Assembly: GCA_017633255.1 (NCBI GenBank)
Contig: JAGBPS010000017.1
Coordinates: forward strand, 173,626 to 237,625
Length of the DNA: 64,000 nucleotides
Direction: 5' to 3'
DNA from: Bacteroidales bacterium
GTDB taxonomy: Bacteria > Bacteroidota > Bacteroidia > Bacteroidales > WCHB1-69
A model generated the notes under the pieces. The model made no database searches, had not been told where the DNA came from, and saw only the letters and a list, made by a program, of their open reading frames with translations. Made by a program: the position numbers and the translations under genes. Below, one piece after another: positions 1-9,233 of the stretch. The stretch's first letter is position 1, and each line of letters starts with the position of its first letter.

Positions 1-2
1 AC

Positions 3-365
3 AAGACCAGCATTCTGGCCTCCAAAAGAGGTCAGATGAACATTATGGCGGATAAAAAAGCGGGGAAGGGTGCTATTATTGTCACTTTCAACGAGATGAA
101 TGGCGGCGCCTACTCTTGCACCGGCAAGGTGGAGGGCGATTCCATTTTCTTTAATCCTTACGAATTCAGCACTCGCTTCACTTCCGCCGACTCGGTGGTG
201 GATCTTATCCAGGTGGGACATGTATATACGATACAGTCGCAAGGCAAGGGCGTGATTCGTGATAATATTATCCTGATGGGAGAACATTGGATGGGCAGAC
301 CGGAAAATGGCGACATGATCCGCATGAAAGCCGATAAAATCACTTTGTTGGCAGAAGAAAACTAA
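3..365 (+). CDS. Hypothetical protein, 3' part only
   Basis: The reading frame is open from the left edge of the window (first full codon at base 3), so this is the C-terminal part of a longer protein and the ATG at 36 is probably internal. The visible 120 residues contain a basic stretch (MADKKAGKG) and then a beta-rich, non-membranous segment ending in ITLLAEEN. I do not recognise a family. It stops 25 bp before the efflux adaptor gene on the same strand and could be cotranscribed with it, but nothing visible links it to efflux. Confidence 0.6.
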   Translation, partial: KTSILASKRGQMNIMADKKAGKGAIIVTFNEMNGGAYSCTGKVEGDSIFFNPYEFSTRFTSADSVVDLIQVGHVYTIQSQGKGVIRDNIILMGEHWMGRPENGDMIRMKADKITLLAEEN

Positions 366-390
366 TAATAACTATTTGATAATAAAGATT

Positions 391-1428
391 ATGAATTATA
401 AATATTGGATTAAAAGAATGCCGTTGCTACTCATTGGTGGGCTCATGTTATTGTCACTGTCTTCATGTAAGCATGGTGAAAAAGCGGAGAAGTCCGAGCC
501 CATCAAGGTGAGTGTCATCACGATTGACACGGTGCGAAGCGGCATGGTGCGTACCTATGTGGGCGAGATAGAGGAGAAATTGTCGCTGTCGCTGAGTTTT
601 GCAGCGGGTGGCAAGGTGGAGAAAGTGTTGGTGCACGAAGGAGATTATGTGCGTGAGGGCCAGCTCTTGGTGACGGTCAACACGGCCACAGCCCGCAATG
701 CCTATAATTCTGCCAAAGCGCAGTTGGAGCAGGCTGAGGACGCTTACCGCCGTCTTAAAATCGTGTACGACCAGGGTAGTCTGGCTGAGGTGAAATGGGT
801 GGAAATGCTGACCAATTTGGAGAAAGCCCGCTCGCTGGAACAAATTGCCAAAAAACAATTGTCGGATTGTGAACTGTATGCGCCTGCCTCGGGAGTAATA
901 GGCAAGTGTAATGCCCGTGCGGGAGTAAGCTTGCTGCCTGGCGAACCAGCCGTCACTTTGCTGGACGTGAGCGAGGTCTCCGTTACTTTTGCTGTGCCAG
1001 AAAGCGAGATTTCCTCTTTGCCTCTGGGCCGTGAGACCAGTATCATCATTCCAGCTTTGAATGATATGGTGCTGACAGGAAAGGTGAGCGAAAAAAGCAT
1101 CACTTCCAATCCTGTGGCCCACAGCTATCAGGTGAAAATCGCCCTGCCCAACAGCAACCGGAAACTTTTGCCGGGTATGGTGTGCAAGGTGGAGGTAAAC
1201 CAGCCGAATGAGGAGGGTTTTGTCATTCCCGCCAATTGCGTGCAAACCCGTCCCGAGGGACTGAGTGTGTGGATAGTGCGCAATGGCAAGCCTGAGCGAC
1301 GCATTATCACTACTGCCGAATATGTGGTGAACGGGGTGCTGGTGCTCGACGGTCTTCACCAGGATGACACTTTGATTGTGAAAGGCCAGCAGAAGTTGTT
1401 CACCGGTGCTGACATCACGTTCAATTAG
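391..1428 (+). CDS. RND efflux periplasmic adaptor (membrane fusion protein, HlyD family), lipoprotein
   Basis: This is the adaptor that bridges an inner-membrane RND pump and a TolC-type channel. The N-terminus has a lipoprotein signal with LSLSSC, lipidated Cys at residue 26. A lipoyl-like half motif (VHEGDYVREGQLL) is followed by an alpha hairpin rich in A, E and K, the second lipoyl half (LYAPASGVIGK), then the beta-barrel and membrane-proximal domains. At 345 residues it is the usual adaptor length. I chose ATG 391; a TTG 15 bp upstream would only add MIIKI. It is first in an adaptor-pump-channel operon. The stop codon lies in a short AATTAGCAAATTAG repeat. Substrate is unknown. Confidence 0.93.
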   Translation: MNYKYWIKRMPLLLIGGLMLLSLSSCKHGEKAEKSEPIKVSVITIDTVRSGMVRTYVGEIEEKLSLSLSFAAGGKVEKVLVHEGDYVREGQLLVTVNTATARNAYNSAKAQLEQAEDAYRRLKIVYDQGSLAEVKWVEMLTNLEKARSLEQIAKKQLSDCELYAPASGVIGKCNARAGVSLLPGEPAVTLLDVSEVSVTFAVPESEISSLPLGRETSIIIPALNDMVLTGKVSEKSITSNPVAHSYQVKIALPNSNRKLLPGMVCKVEVNQPNEEGFVIPANCVQTRPEGLSVWIVRNGKPERRIITTAEYVVNGVLVLDGLHQDDTLIVKGQQKLFTGADITFN

Positions 1429-1459
1429 CAAATTAGAAAATGAAGGTAACTAATAAATT

Positions 1460-1550
1460 CGTCAAGACGTCAAAGCGTTAAGATATGCACTACGTGCATT
1501 CGTTAAGACGAAGTCCGTTTCCACGTCTTAACGCCTCCACGCCTTAACGG
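1460..1550. repeat. Dispersed GTTAAGACG-type repeat
   Basis: This block is built from the word CGTTAAGACG and its complement CGTCTTAACG (perfect 10-bp inverted pair at 1501-1510 and 1524-1533), with a second small palindrome at 1485-1499 (ATGCAC, GTGCAT arms). A related block lies at 4756-4819, also just upstream of a gene in this operon. It fills most of the gap between adaptor and pump genes. Confidence 0.75.
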
Positions 1551-1560
1551 TTAAACAAAT

Positions 1561-1591
1561 TATCAATTGTCAATTGTCAACTAACAATTAA
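1561..1591. repeat. TCAATTGTCAATTGTCAAC short tandem word
   Basis: Tandem copies of TCAATTGTCAA directly precede the pump start codon. The same family recurs at 24543-24575 and 29628-29661. Confidence 0.7.
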
Positions 1592-1597
1592 AATACT

Positions 1598-4500
1598 GTG
1601 GCAAAGAAAACTAATCATATCCAATCCGCCATGCGCTATCACAAGATCGTGTTTCTCATAGTGTCTTGTCTGGTGGTGCTGGGCTTTTACAGTATGACGA
1701 AGATGAACAAGGACGAGTTCCCGCAGTTCACCATTCGTCAGGGCGTGGTGGCCGCTGTGTATCCTGGCGCTTCCGCCAAGGAGGTGGAGGAACAGGTGAC
1801 CAAGCCCTTGGAGAATTTCCTCTTCACATACGAGGAAATCGACAAGGAGAAAACCCGCTCGGTATCCGAAAACGGCATCGTCTATATCTTCGCGGAGTTG
1901 CGAACCAGTGTGCAGGACAAGGATGAGGTGTGGTCGAAAATCAAGCATGGACTCACCTTGTTCAAGAAGACTTCCCTGCCGGCCGGTGTGCTGGAGATTG
2001 TGGTAGTGGACGATTTCGGCAACACTTCTTCCATGCTGCTGGCGGTGGAGTCCGCTGAAAGGACACCCCGAGAGCTGGAGTCGTATGCCGACCAAATCAA
2101 CGAGCAGTTGCGTACCATCCCTTCTATGGGAAATCTGAAAATCTTGGGACAACAGAACGAGGAAATCGCTGTGCTGATTGATCAGGAAAAATTGGCTGCT
2201 TACGGTATCAGCCAGCGCTCGTTGCTTGTGGAATTGTCCACCCAGGGCTTCCGAACCATTGGTGGCACCATCAAAAATGAGGCGGGCGAGGCCATGGTGC
2301 ACTTGTCCATTCCCTATCAGTCTGAATATGAAATTGGAGAGCAGATCGTTTATGCCGACCCCACAGGTAATGTCATCCGTTTGCGCGATATCGCCAAGAT
2401 TGAAAGACGTTATGCCAAGCCCGACAGCTATGTGAAATACGATGATGAGCGAACGGTGATTATTTCCATGGAAATGGCTCCTGGCAACAATATTGTGGCT
2501 TTTGGCAAAGAGGTGGAAAAACGTCTGCAAGCTGTGCAGAAAAAGTTGCCTGCCGATGTGCAAATTCATAAAATCACCAACCAGCCCAAAGTGGTCAACG
2601 ATTCGGTCTTGTCGTTTTTGCGCGACTTGCTGATTTCCATTTTGGTGATTATCTTTGTGATGATCATGATGTTCCCGCTGCGCACGGCGTTGGTGGCCAG
2701 TACCAGTGTTCCTGTTTGTACCGCTGTGACACTCGGTTTTATGTATTTATTTGGTATAGAGTTGAATACAGTTACCTTGGCGGCCCTGATTGTGGTGTTG
2801 GGTCTGATTGTGGACGACTCGGTAATTATCATTGACGGATATGTTGATTTCCTGAACGAAGGGCATTCCCGCTGGTATTCGGCGGTCACCAGTTCCATGC
2901 AGCTGTTTGTGCCCATGTCGCTGGCTACGCTGGCCATTTCGGGTATGTTTTTCCCCATGACCAAGATTATCACGGGGCCGCTGGGCGATTTTGTGCAGCT
3001 TTTCCCATGTACCATCACTTTCGCCTTGGTGGCCTCCATCTTCTATGCGGTATGGGTGATTCCGTTTTTGTCCACGCAGTTTATTAAACGTCGTCTTCCC
3101 GATCAGCAAATCGGAAAGTTTGAGAAAATACAGAATAAGTTCTTTGATTTGTTACAAGGAACGTATAATAAGATACTTAGACGGTGTTTCAGACATCCGG
3201 CATTGACTATCCTGACTTCCGTTGGTGCGGTATGTTTGGGCGTATTCCTGTTTTTGCACCTGGATGTCCAGATGCTGCCTAAGGCCGACCGAAACAGCTT
3301 TGCAGTGGAAATCCATTTGGCCGAAGGCAGTTCGTTGGCACAAACTGCGGAGTTGGCCGACAGTTTGAGCGGTATTTTGCGCCAGGATCCAAGGGTGACG
3401 GGCATTACTTCTTTTGTGGGCTGTTCTTCGCCGCGTTTTCATGCCACCTACGCTCCGCAGATGGCCAGAAAGAACTATGCCCAGTTTATTGTCAACACGA
3501 CCAGTGAGGATGATACCAGGGCTTTGTTGAAGGAATACGGGCCCAAGTATGAGCACTATTTTCCGAATGCGTACGCCCGCTTCAAGCAGATGGACTATCA
3601 GGCGGTGGGCAATCCTATCGAAATCCGTCTGTCGGGCGATGATTTGGATTCGCTGAAGCTGGTGGCCGATTCTTTGAAATCTTATCTGAGTACTTTGCCG
3701 GAGCTGACTTGGATACATTCTGATTTGGACGAGACCAGCCAGAATGTGAAGGTGGTGCTGAACACCGACGAGGCCACTCGACTGGGCGTTACGCAGAGTA
3801 TTTTGTCCATTTATCTGTCGTCGGTGCTGGGAGGCCAGTCGCTGACCACCGTTTGGGAAGGCGACTACAAAGTGCCGGTAATGTTATACTCTTTACAGGA
3901 GAGTGGGGATATGTCGTATCAGGACTTGGGTAAATTGATGATACCGACTTCTATTCCAGGTACTTGGGTGCCGCTGCGACAAGTGGCTACTATCATTCCC
4001 GACTGGCATGACGCTTCCATCAACCGGCGCAACAGTGTGCGTACAGTCACCGTGGCCGCCGATCTTAAATACGGCATCAGCGAACCGTCTGTTACCAAGA
4101 AAATCAAGGCTTATTTAAATTCCGATTTCCTGAAGTATAAACCAGAGGAAGTGACGATGGAGTATGGTGGTCTGAACGGGGCAAACCATGATGTGATTCC
4201 GCAAATTGTGGTTTCTATTTTGGCGGCATTGTTGGTGATGTTTGCCTTTTTGCTGTACCATTTCCATCATATCAAACTGGTGATGCTGAATATGTCGGCT
4301 TCTTTCATCTGCATTTTCGGTTCCACCTTGGGTTTGACCCTGTTTGGCCTGGACTTCAGTATCACGGCGGTTTTGGGTTTGGTGAGTCTGATAGGAATTA
4401 TTGTCAGAAACGGCATCATTATGTTCGAATATGCGGAAAGTCTTCGCCACGACAATCACCTGTCGGCGAAAGAGGCTGGCTTTGAGGCGGGCAAACGGCG

Positions 4501-4735
4501 TTTGCGTCCGATTTTCCTCACGTCTGCCGCCGCCGCTTTGGGTGTGGTGCCGATGATTATTGCCCATACTTCCCTCTGGATGCCGATGGGCGTGGTGATT
4601 TGCTTCGGTACCATCTTCTCCTTCCCCTTCGTGGTCACCCTGCTGCCTGTTGCTTACTGGCAGCTCTTCGAAAGCCATGATCGGAAAATGAATTTCAAAT
4701 TAGTGAAACATCTGAAAAAACACATGATATCATAA
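1598..4735 (+). CDS. RND multidrug/solute efflux pump, AcrB family
   Basis: This is a proton-driven inner-membrane exporter subunit of 1045 residues, full length for the AcrB/HAE family. The expected layout is present: one N-terminal helix (KIVFLIVSCLVVLGF), a large periplasmic loop, a bundle of helices from about residue 335, a second large loop, and a C-terminal helix bundle. The paired acidic residues of the fourth helix are in GLIVDDSVIIIDG. The GTG at 1598 is used here; an ATG at 1631 is a possible alternative. It overlaps an upstream-extended TolC frame at its stop. Substrate cannot be inferred. Confidence 0.95.
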   Translation: MAKKTNHIQSAMRYHKIVFLIVSCLVVLGFYSMTKMNKDEFPQFTIRQGVVAAVYPGASAKEVEEQVTKPLENFLFTYEEIDKEKTRSVSENGIVYIFAELRTSVQDKDEVWSKIKHGLTLFKKTSLPAGVLEIVVVDDFGNTSSMLLAVESAERTPRELESYADQINEQLRTIPSMGNLKILGQQNEEIAVLIDQEKLAAYGISQRSLLVELSTQGFRTIGGTIKNEAGEAMVHLSIPYQSEYEIGEQIVYADPTGNVIRLRDIAKIERRYAKPDSYVKYDDERTVIISMEMAPGNNIVAFGKEVEKRLQAVQKKLPADVQIHKITNQPKVVNDSVLSFLRDLLISILVIIFVMIMMFPLRTALVASTSVPVCTAVTLGFMYLFGIELNTVTLAALIVVLGLIVDDSVIIIDGYVDFLNEGHSRWYSAVTSSMQLFVPMSLATLAISGMFFPMTKIITGPLGDFVQLFPCTITFALVASIFYAVWVIPFLSTQFIKRRLPDQQIGKFEKIQNKFFDLLQGTYNKILRRCFRHPALTILTSVGAVCLGVFLFLHLDVQMLPKADRNSFAVEIHLAEGSSLAQTAELADSLSGILRQDPRVTGITSFVGCSSPRFHATYAPQMARKNYAQFIVNTTSEDDTRALLKEYGPKYEHYFPNAYARFKQMDYQAVGNPIEIRLSGDDLDSLKLVADSLKSYLSTLPELTWIHSDLDETSQNVKVVLNTDEATRLGVTQSILSIYLSSVLGGQSLTTVWEGDYKVPVMLYSLQESGDMSYQDLGKLMIPTSIPGTWVPLRQVATIIPDWHDASINRRNSVRTVTVAADLKYGISEPSVTKKIKAYLNSDFLKYKPEEVTMEYGGLNGANHDVIPQIVVSILAALLVMFAFLLYHFHHIKLVMLNMSASFICIFGSTLGLTLFGLDFSITAVLGLVSLIGIIVRNGIIMFEYAESLRHDNHLSAKEAGFEAGKRRLRPIFLTSAAAALGVVPMIIAHTSLWMPMGVVICFGTIFSFPFVVTLLPVAYWQLFESHDRKMNFKLVKHLKKHMIS

Positions 4736-4755
4736 TGAATGAGAATACGGTTATA

Positions 4756-4819
4756 CGTCAAGACGTTAAGACGTTGAGACGAATTCGTCTTAACGTCTCC
4801 ACGTCTCTATGTCTCCACG
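4756..4819. repeat. Dispersed GTTAAGACG-type repeat
   Basis: CGTCAAGACGTTAAGACG is followed by a perfect 14-bp palindrome at 4777-4790 (AGACGAATTCGTCT) and decaying copies of ACGTCTC. It is related to 1460-1550. It falls inside an N-terminal extension of the TolC frame that would encode unlikely, signal-less residues, which supports the ATG at 4834 as the true start. Confidence 0.75.
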
Positions 4820-4833
4820 AAAAAGAACAAACG

Positions 4834-6174
4834 ATGAGAATAAAACCACTAATCATAATATTTGCCCTGTTGTTGCCTGTTGCCGTCTTTTCGGCGCAGC
4901 CATTGTCCCTTGACAGCTGCAAATCGATGGCCCTCCGCAACAACGCCACGGTGAAAAACGCTACCTTGGATGTGTTGGTGGCCCGACAGGTTCGGCAGCA
5001 GGTGCTCACCAAATATTTCCCCAATGTCAGCGCTTTGGCAGGAGGCTATTACGCCCTGAATCCCTTGGTGGAGTTCGGCATTGATGATATCGGCAATGCC
5101 GAGGCACGCCAGTGGCTGCATAACATGTATGCCGAATACGGGGCGGCTATGGGGCTTCCTAATTCCTTGTCGATGTGCGAAAAAGGCTATACGGTAGGAG
5201 TGACTGCCGTGCAGCCGGTGTTTATGGGCGGACAGATAGTGAATGGCAGCCGCTTGGCGAAATTGGGAGAAGAGGCTGCCACTTTGCAGCAGGAGTTGAC
5301 CTGTGACAAATTGTTGCAGCAGGTGGAAGAGACTTACTGGCTGGTGGTGTCGTTGCAGGATAAAAAGCAGACTATAGAGCAGGCTATGGTCTTTCTCGAT
5401 ACCCTTGACCGAGATGTGACTGCCGCTTTCAATGCCGGTTTGGTGACCCAGAATGACAAGCTGAAAGTCAGCCTGAAACAGCATGAATTGCAATCCAATA
5501 TGCTGAAGGTGAATAATGGTATCACGCTGGCTACCATGGCCTTATGCCAATTGGTGGGCACGGAGTATTCAGAACAATTATGGTTGAGCGATAGTATCGC
5601 TGATGTGACTGCTGTCTATCCACAGAAAGATGCCGCTGCTGCTGTGGCTGGTCGTAAGGAGTACCAATTATTGAACCTGAGTGTGAAAGCCGAGCAGTTG
5701 AAAAAGAAGGTGTTGATAGGGGAAACTTTGCCTCATTTGACAGTGGGTTTAGGTGGTTCGTACGGTCAGTTAGTTTTTGACCGTTCAAAATTTAATGGTC
5801 TGGCATTTGCGATGTTGCAGGTTCCGCTTACCAACTGGTGGGAGGCTTCCACCAAAATCAAGCAACAGCAATTGCAGATTCTAAAAGCGGAGAATAACCG
5901 TGACGATTTGACCCGCAAGATGGAGCTGGAGGTGCGGCAGGCGTGGAACAATGTGTCGGAGGCTTATAATCAGACAGAGCTGATGAAAGCCACGGTGCAC
6001 GATGCCGAAGTGAATTTGGAGACATCCGCCACCAACTATCGGGCGGGGTTGATTCCGATTTCGGAGTTGTTAGAGGCGCAAACCATTCACCGCCAAGCCC
6101 TTGACCAACTTATTGATGCCAAAATCTCCTACCAAAACGCTCTCACACATTACCGTATCTTGGTGGAGAACTAG
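4834..6174 (+). CDS. TolC-family outer-membrane efflux channel
   Basis: This is the outer-membrane exit duct of the tripartite pump. The chosen start gives a clean signal peptide (MRIKPLIIIFALLLPVAVFSA) before the mature protein; the frame is open upstream to 4735 but that part is repeat DNA. The 446-residue protein has the two-fold OEP pattern: long heptad-like helices rich in Q, A and L around residues 150-210 and 350-440, with VRQAWNNVSEAYNQTELMK in the second half and the usual ELLEAQTIHRQALDQLIDA near the end. It completes the operon starting at 391. Confidence 0.93.
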   Translation: MRIKPLIIIFALLLPVAVFSAQPLSLDSCKSMALRNNATVKNATLDVLVARQVRQQVLTKYFPNVSALAGGYYALNPLVEFGIDDIGNAEARQWLHNMYAEYGAAMGLPNSLSMCEKGYTVGVTAVQPVFMGGQIVNGSRLAKLGEEAATLQQELTCDKLLQQVEETYWLVVSLQDKKQTIEQAMVFLDTLDRDVTAAFNAGLVTQNDKLKVSLKQHELQSNMLKVNNGITLATMALCQLVGTEYSEQLWLSDSIADVTAVYPQKDAAAAVAGRKEYQLLNLSVKAEQLKKKVLIGETLPHLTVGLGGSYGQLVFDRSKFNGLAFAMLQVPLTNWWEASTKIKQQQLQILKAENNRDDLTRKMELEVRQAWNNVSEAYNQTELMKATVHDAEVNLETSATNYRAGLIPISELLEAQTIHRQALDQLIDAKISYQNALTHYRILVEN

Positions 6175-6202
6175 CGACTATAGTCATATTCAAAAAAATT
6201 TA

Positions 6203-6210
6203 TACTTTTG
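6203..6210 (+). promoter_or_regulatory. Bacteroidota -7 box (TACTTTTG)
   Basis: TACTTTTG followed by CAGC, preceded by an A/T-rich stretch, about 115 bp upstream of the acyltransferase start. It matches the TAnnTTTG consensus. Confidence 0.7.
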
Positions 6211-6325
6211 CAGCGCCAAATTTTCAAGGTGATGGAGGATGGTGTGGAGTGTGTTATTTGTTTGATTTTTAAAAAGATAAGAATGTTTTGAGCACTTGGA
6301 TTTTGGCGCTGAAATTTGAAGAAAT

Positions 6326-6907
6326 ATGACCAAAATAAAGACAAAAGTTGGCAAAAGATGGGCTAAATTCTGCGGTTTTTTGCTACGGAAACTGGGCTGG
6401 ACCAGCGTTGGAGGAATTATGGAGGGCAACAAGGCCATTGTTTTAGGGGTGCCGCACACTTCCATCATGGATTTTCCCATTTGCTACCTGTTTTATGCCC
6501 AGTATGGCGTCATGGCGCATATCATGATTAAGAAAGAGTTTTTCTTCTGGCCGCTGGGACCCATTTTGCGAGCCTTTGGCGGGGTGCCTGTCGACAGACG
6601 CAATGCGGCAGCTGCCGTCAAAAGTATCATCAAAACTTTCAATGAAAATGAGTTTTTTCATCTGGCCATCGCTCCCGAAGGGACCCGCAAACCCGTGAAA
6701 AAGTGGAAAACGGGTTTCCACCTGATTGCCCGTGAAACCGGCGCCAGCGTGTATGTGGGCTACTATGACTGGGGCCGCAAGGAGATTACCGTGGGCAAAA
6801 AATGGGAGCTGACCGACGATGCCAATGCCGACATGAAACGCATTCAGGAATATTATGAAACTTTAGGCCTTCAGGGCAGACATAAAGAAAATTATATAAC
6901 CCATTGA
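6326..6907 (+). CDS. Lysophospholipid acyltransferase-like protein (PlsC superfamily)
   Basis: This is predicted to transfer an acyl chain to a glycerolipid or related acceptor at the membrane. The catalytic HX4D motif is visible as HTSIMD (about residue 48) and the acceptor-binding EGTR motif as APEGTRKP (about residue 116). At 193 residues it is short, near the minimal acyltransferase core. The gene is 9 bp from an acyl-CoA ligase on the same strand, so an activate-then-transfer pair is likely. The acceptor is not evident. Confidence 0.85.
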   Translation: MTKIKTKVGKRWAKFCGFLLRKLGWTSVGGIMEGNKAIVLGVPHTSIMDFPICYLFYAQYGVMAHIMIKKEFFFWPLGPILRAFGGVPVDRRNAAAAVKSIIKTFNENEFFHLAIAPEGTRKPVKKWKTGFHLIARETGASVYVGYYDWGRKEITVGKKWELTDDANADMKRIQEYYETLGLQGRHKENYITH

Positions 6908-6916
6908 TGATTATAT

Positions 6917-8680
6917 ATGAGTAAGAAAACGAAGAGTCCTTATAAAGTTAGGAATAGTCACAGAGAAACCTATTGTACCACCCTTAATAAAGTCTTCAAA
7001 TATACGACCACGGTCTATTGGGACCGCACCATGGCGCAGTTTGTGGATGGTGGACAAAAATACACTTACAGCAGCTTCAAGGAGAAATGTAACATGCTGT
7101 CAACCAGATTGTCACGTTTCGGTATTTCGGCGGGTGACCGCGTTGCCATCCTGTCGCAAAACATGCCCAACTGGACGTTGGCATTCTTTGCCACCACCGC
7201 TTACGGGCGTGTTTCTGTACCGATTTTGCCCGACAGCTCCGAAAAAGAGGTGACCAACATTCTGTCCCATTCGGAAAGCAAGGTGATTTTTATTTCCAAA
7301 CGACTTTTGTACAAGCTCAGTCAGGAGTGCATCGACAAGCTGACGTTAGTGGTGGATATTGAAACACTGGAGTTTATCAAGTGCCGAAAAGAGGATTTCC
7401 GTTGCGACGGCTGGATTAAAGACCCGCAACCCGACGATTTGGCTACCATCATTTATACTTCCGGTACCACGGGAAAGGCCAAGGGCGTAATGCTGAGCCA
7501 CAGGAATATCTGCCACAATCTGGTGGCTTCGTTCAAGGCGCAGCCCTGCTATAAAAACGACCGTTTCCTGTCTATCCTGCCGATGTCGCATGCCTACGAA
7601 ATGTGCGTTTCCAGCTTCTACTCCATGTATGTGGGTGCCTGCTGTTACTACATTTCCAAACCTCCCACACCTTCCGTTTTGTTGCCGGCCATGCAAAAGG
7701 TGAAACCCACCGTCATGTTGTCTGTGCCGCTGATTATTGAAAAGGTATATCACAACAGTATCGTTCCCACCATCGAGAAGAGCCGTGTGCTCAAGTGGAT
7801 GGACCAGCATCTGCCCAGAGTTTTGTATTGGCTCATCGGCAAGAAATTGGTGAAAACTTTTGGCGGCAAGTTGCGCTTCTTCGGTGTAGGTGGCTCCAAA
7901 ATGGATCTCAAGGTGGAAGAGTTCTTGATTAAATGCCGTTTCCCGTATGCCGTGGGCTATGGTTTAACAGAAACCGCTCCTTTAGTTTGCAATGTGTTGG
8001 TTAACAAGCGGAAACGCTTGGGCTCTATTGGCGTGGCTTCTTATAAAGTGGATATCCGTCTTGACAATATGGACCCAAAAACAGGCGAGGGCGAGATTGT
8101 GTGCCGCGGTGATAATGTGATGCTGGGCTACTACAAAGATCCTGAGCGTACTGTTCAAGTACTGGACGAGGAGGGTTGGTTCCGTACCAACGACATCGCA
8201 ACGGTGGACAAGGATGGTTATTACTACATCAAAGGCCGTTTGAACAACACGATTTTGGGTCCTTCGGGCGAGAATATCTATCCCGAGGAGATTGAGATGG
8301 TGATTAATGACATGGCTGGCGTGGATGAATCATTAGTGATGGAGAAAAATGGCGAGCTGGTGGCTATGGTCAAGTTCGATGACAATGTGTTGAACTGGAA
8401 CCAAGAGACTGAAGACCAGTGGTTTGAAAAAGCGGAGGCGTTGAAGAAATCCGTACTGGAATTTGTCAACAAGACGGTTGGAAAGAATTCCAAGATCAAC
8501 AAGGTTGAAGCCATGAAGGAACCGTTTGAGAAAACAGCCACTCAGAAAATCCGCCGTTATAAGTATAAGGATCATCAAGAAGAAATTGATGAGGCTGCGG
8601 AAATCGCAATGGAGGATATGCCGAAAGAAGCTTTGAAAGATAAAAACCTGGAGGTGCCGGAGAAAAAAAACGTTGGATAA
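6917..8680 (+). CDS. Long-chain acyl-CoA/ACP ligase, AMP-forming
   Basis: This is an ANL-superfamily adenylating enzyme that activates a carboxylic acid, probably a fatty acid, with ATP. The P-loop signature is YTSGTTGKAKGVMLSHRN (about residue 180), the adenylate-binding motif is GYGLTETAP (about residue 347), and the hinge region is GWFRTNDIATVDKDG. The 587-residue length fits a long-chain ligase. The C-terminal about 40 residues are highly charged (E, K, D) and probably disordered. It is paired with the acyltransferase 9 bp upstream. Chain length specificity is unknown. Confidence 0.9.
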   Translation: MSKKTKSPYKVRNSHRETYCTTLNKVFKYTTTVYWDRTMAQFVDGGQKYTYSSFKEKCNMLSTRLSRFGISAGDRVAILSQNMPNWTLAFFATTAYGRVSVPILPDSSEKEVTNILSHSESKVIFISKRLLYKLSQECIDKLTLVVDIETLEFIKCRKEDFRCDGWIKDPQPDDLATIIYTSGTTGKAKGVMLSHRNICHNLVASFKAQPCYKNDRFLSILPMSHAYEMCVSSFYSMYVGACCYYISKPPTPSVLLPAMQKVKPTVMLSVPLIIEKVYHNSIVPTIEKSRVLKWMDQHLPRVLYWLIGKKLVKTFGGKLRFFGVGGSKMDLKVEEFLIKCRFPYAVGYGLTETAPLVCNVLVNKRKRLGSIGVASYKVDIRLDNMDPKTGEGEIVCRGDNVMLGYYKDPERTVQVLDEEGWFRTNDIATVDKDGYYYIKGRLNNTILGPSGENIYPEEIEMVINDMAGVDESLVMEKNGELVAMVKFDDNVLNWNQETEDQWFEKAEALKKSVLEFVNKTVGKNSKINKVEAMKEPFEKTATQKIRRYKYKDHQEEIDEAAEIAMEDMPKEALKDKNLEVPEKKNVG

Positions 8681-8744
8681 CGCTGGTCCTGCTGAGAAGG
8701 AAAATAAATAATATAATTTTCTGAAAAATAACAATTTAAGAAAG

Positions 8745-9233
8745 ATGACAATACAAGAGGAGATTGCGGAATTATTCTTCAAGAATAAAAAAACATTGGC
8801 AGTGGCGGAAAGCTGCACTGGCGGTTATCTGTCACATTTAATCACTTCTGTTCCGGGAAGTTCAGAGTTTTTCAAAGGTTCTGTGGTGTCCTATTCCAAC
8901 GAAATCAAGCGTTCGGTGTTGAATGTGCGTGAGCTGAACCTGAAAAAACACGGTGCCGTTAGCGAGTTTGTGGTGAACGATATGGCTATCAACACGATGG
9001 GCTTGTTTGATGTGGACTATAGTATTGCCACTTCCGGTATTGCCGGTCCTGGTGGTGGCTCAGAGGAGAAGCCTGTGGGAACGGTATGGATTTGTGTGGC
9101 TACAACTACACGTTTCAATGCGCAACTGCACCACTTCGACCCGAATCTGAGTCGTGTGGAGATTATTCACAAGGCTGCCGAAACCGCCTTGCAGATGCTG
9201 AAAGAGGAGTTGTTAAAGGACCTCGGGGAGTAA
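8745..9233 (+). CDS. pncC: CinA C-terminal family nicotinamide-nucleotide amidase
   Basis: This is predicted to deamidate nicotinamide mononucleotide to nicotinate mononucleotide in NAD recycling. It is the stand-alone C-terminal CinA domain (162 residues; no MoaB-like N-domain). Family hallmarks are visible: AVAESCTGGYLSHLITSVPGSS near the start, VVSYSNEIK, and SGIAGPGGGSEEKPVGTVW. The 3' end overlaps the 3' end of the convergent kinase gene by 21 bp, so both genes share coding DNA at their tails. Confidence 0.88.
   Translation: MTIQEEIAELFFKNKKTLAVAESCTGGYLSHLITSVPGSSEFFKGSVVSYSNEIKRSVLNVRELNLKKHGAVSEFVVNDMAINTMGLFDVDYSIATSGIAGPGGGSEEKPVGTVWICVATTTRFNAQLHHFDPNLSRVEIIHKAAETALQMLKEELLKDLGE

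Noticed and set aside
463..1431. Long minus-strand open frame (322 codons) opposite the efflux adaptor
   Set aside because: It is an antisense shadow of a clear adaptor gene; its residues (many H, Q, R) are typical of reading a GC-richer gene backwards, and it has no promoter or motif.
4735..4833. N-terminal extension of the TolC gene
   Set aside because: It would encode 33 residues of repeat DNA before a perfect signal peptide; the start at 4834 is preferred.
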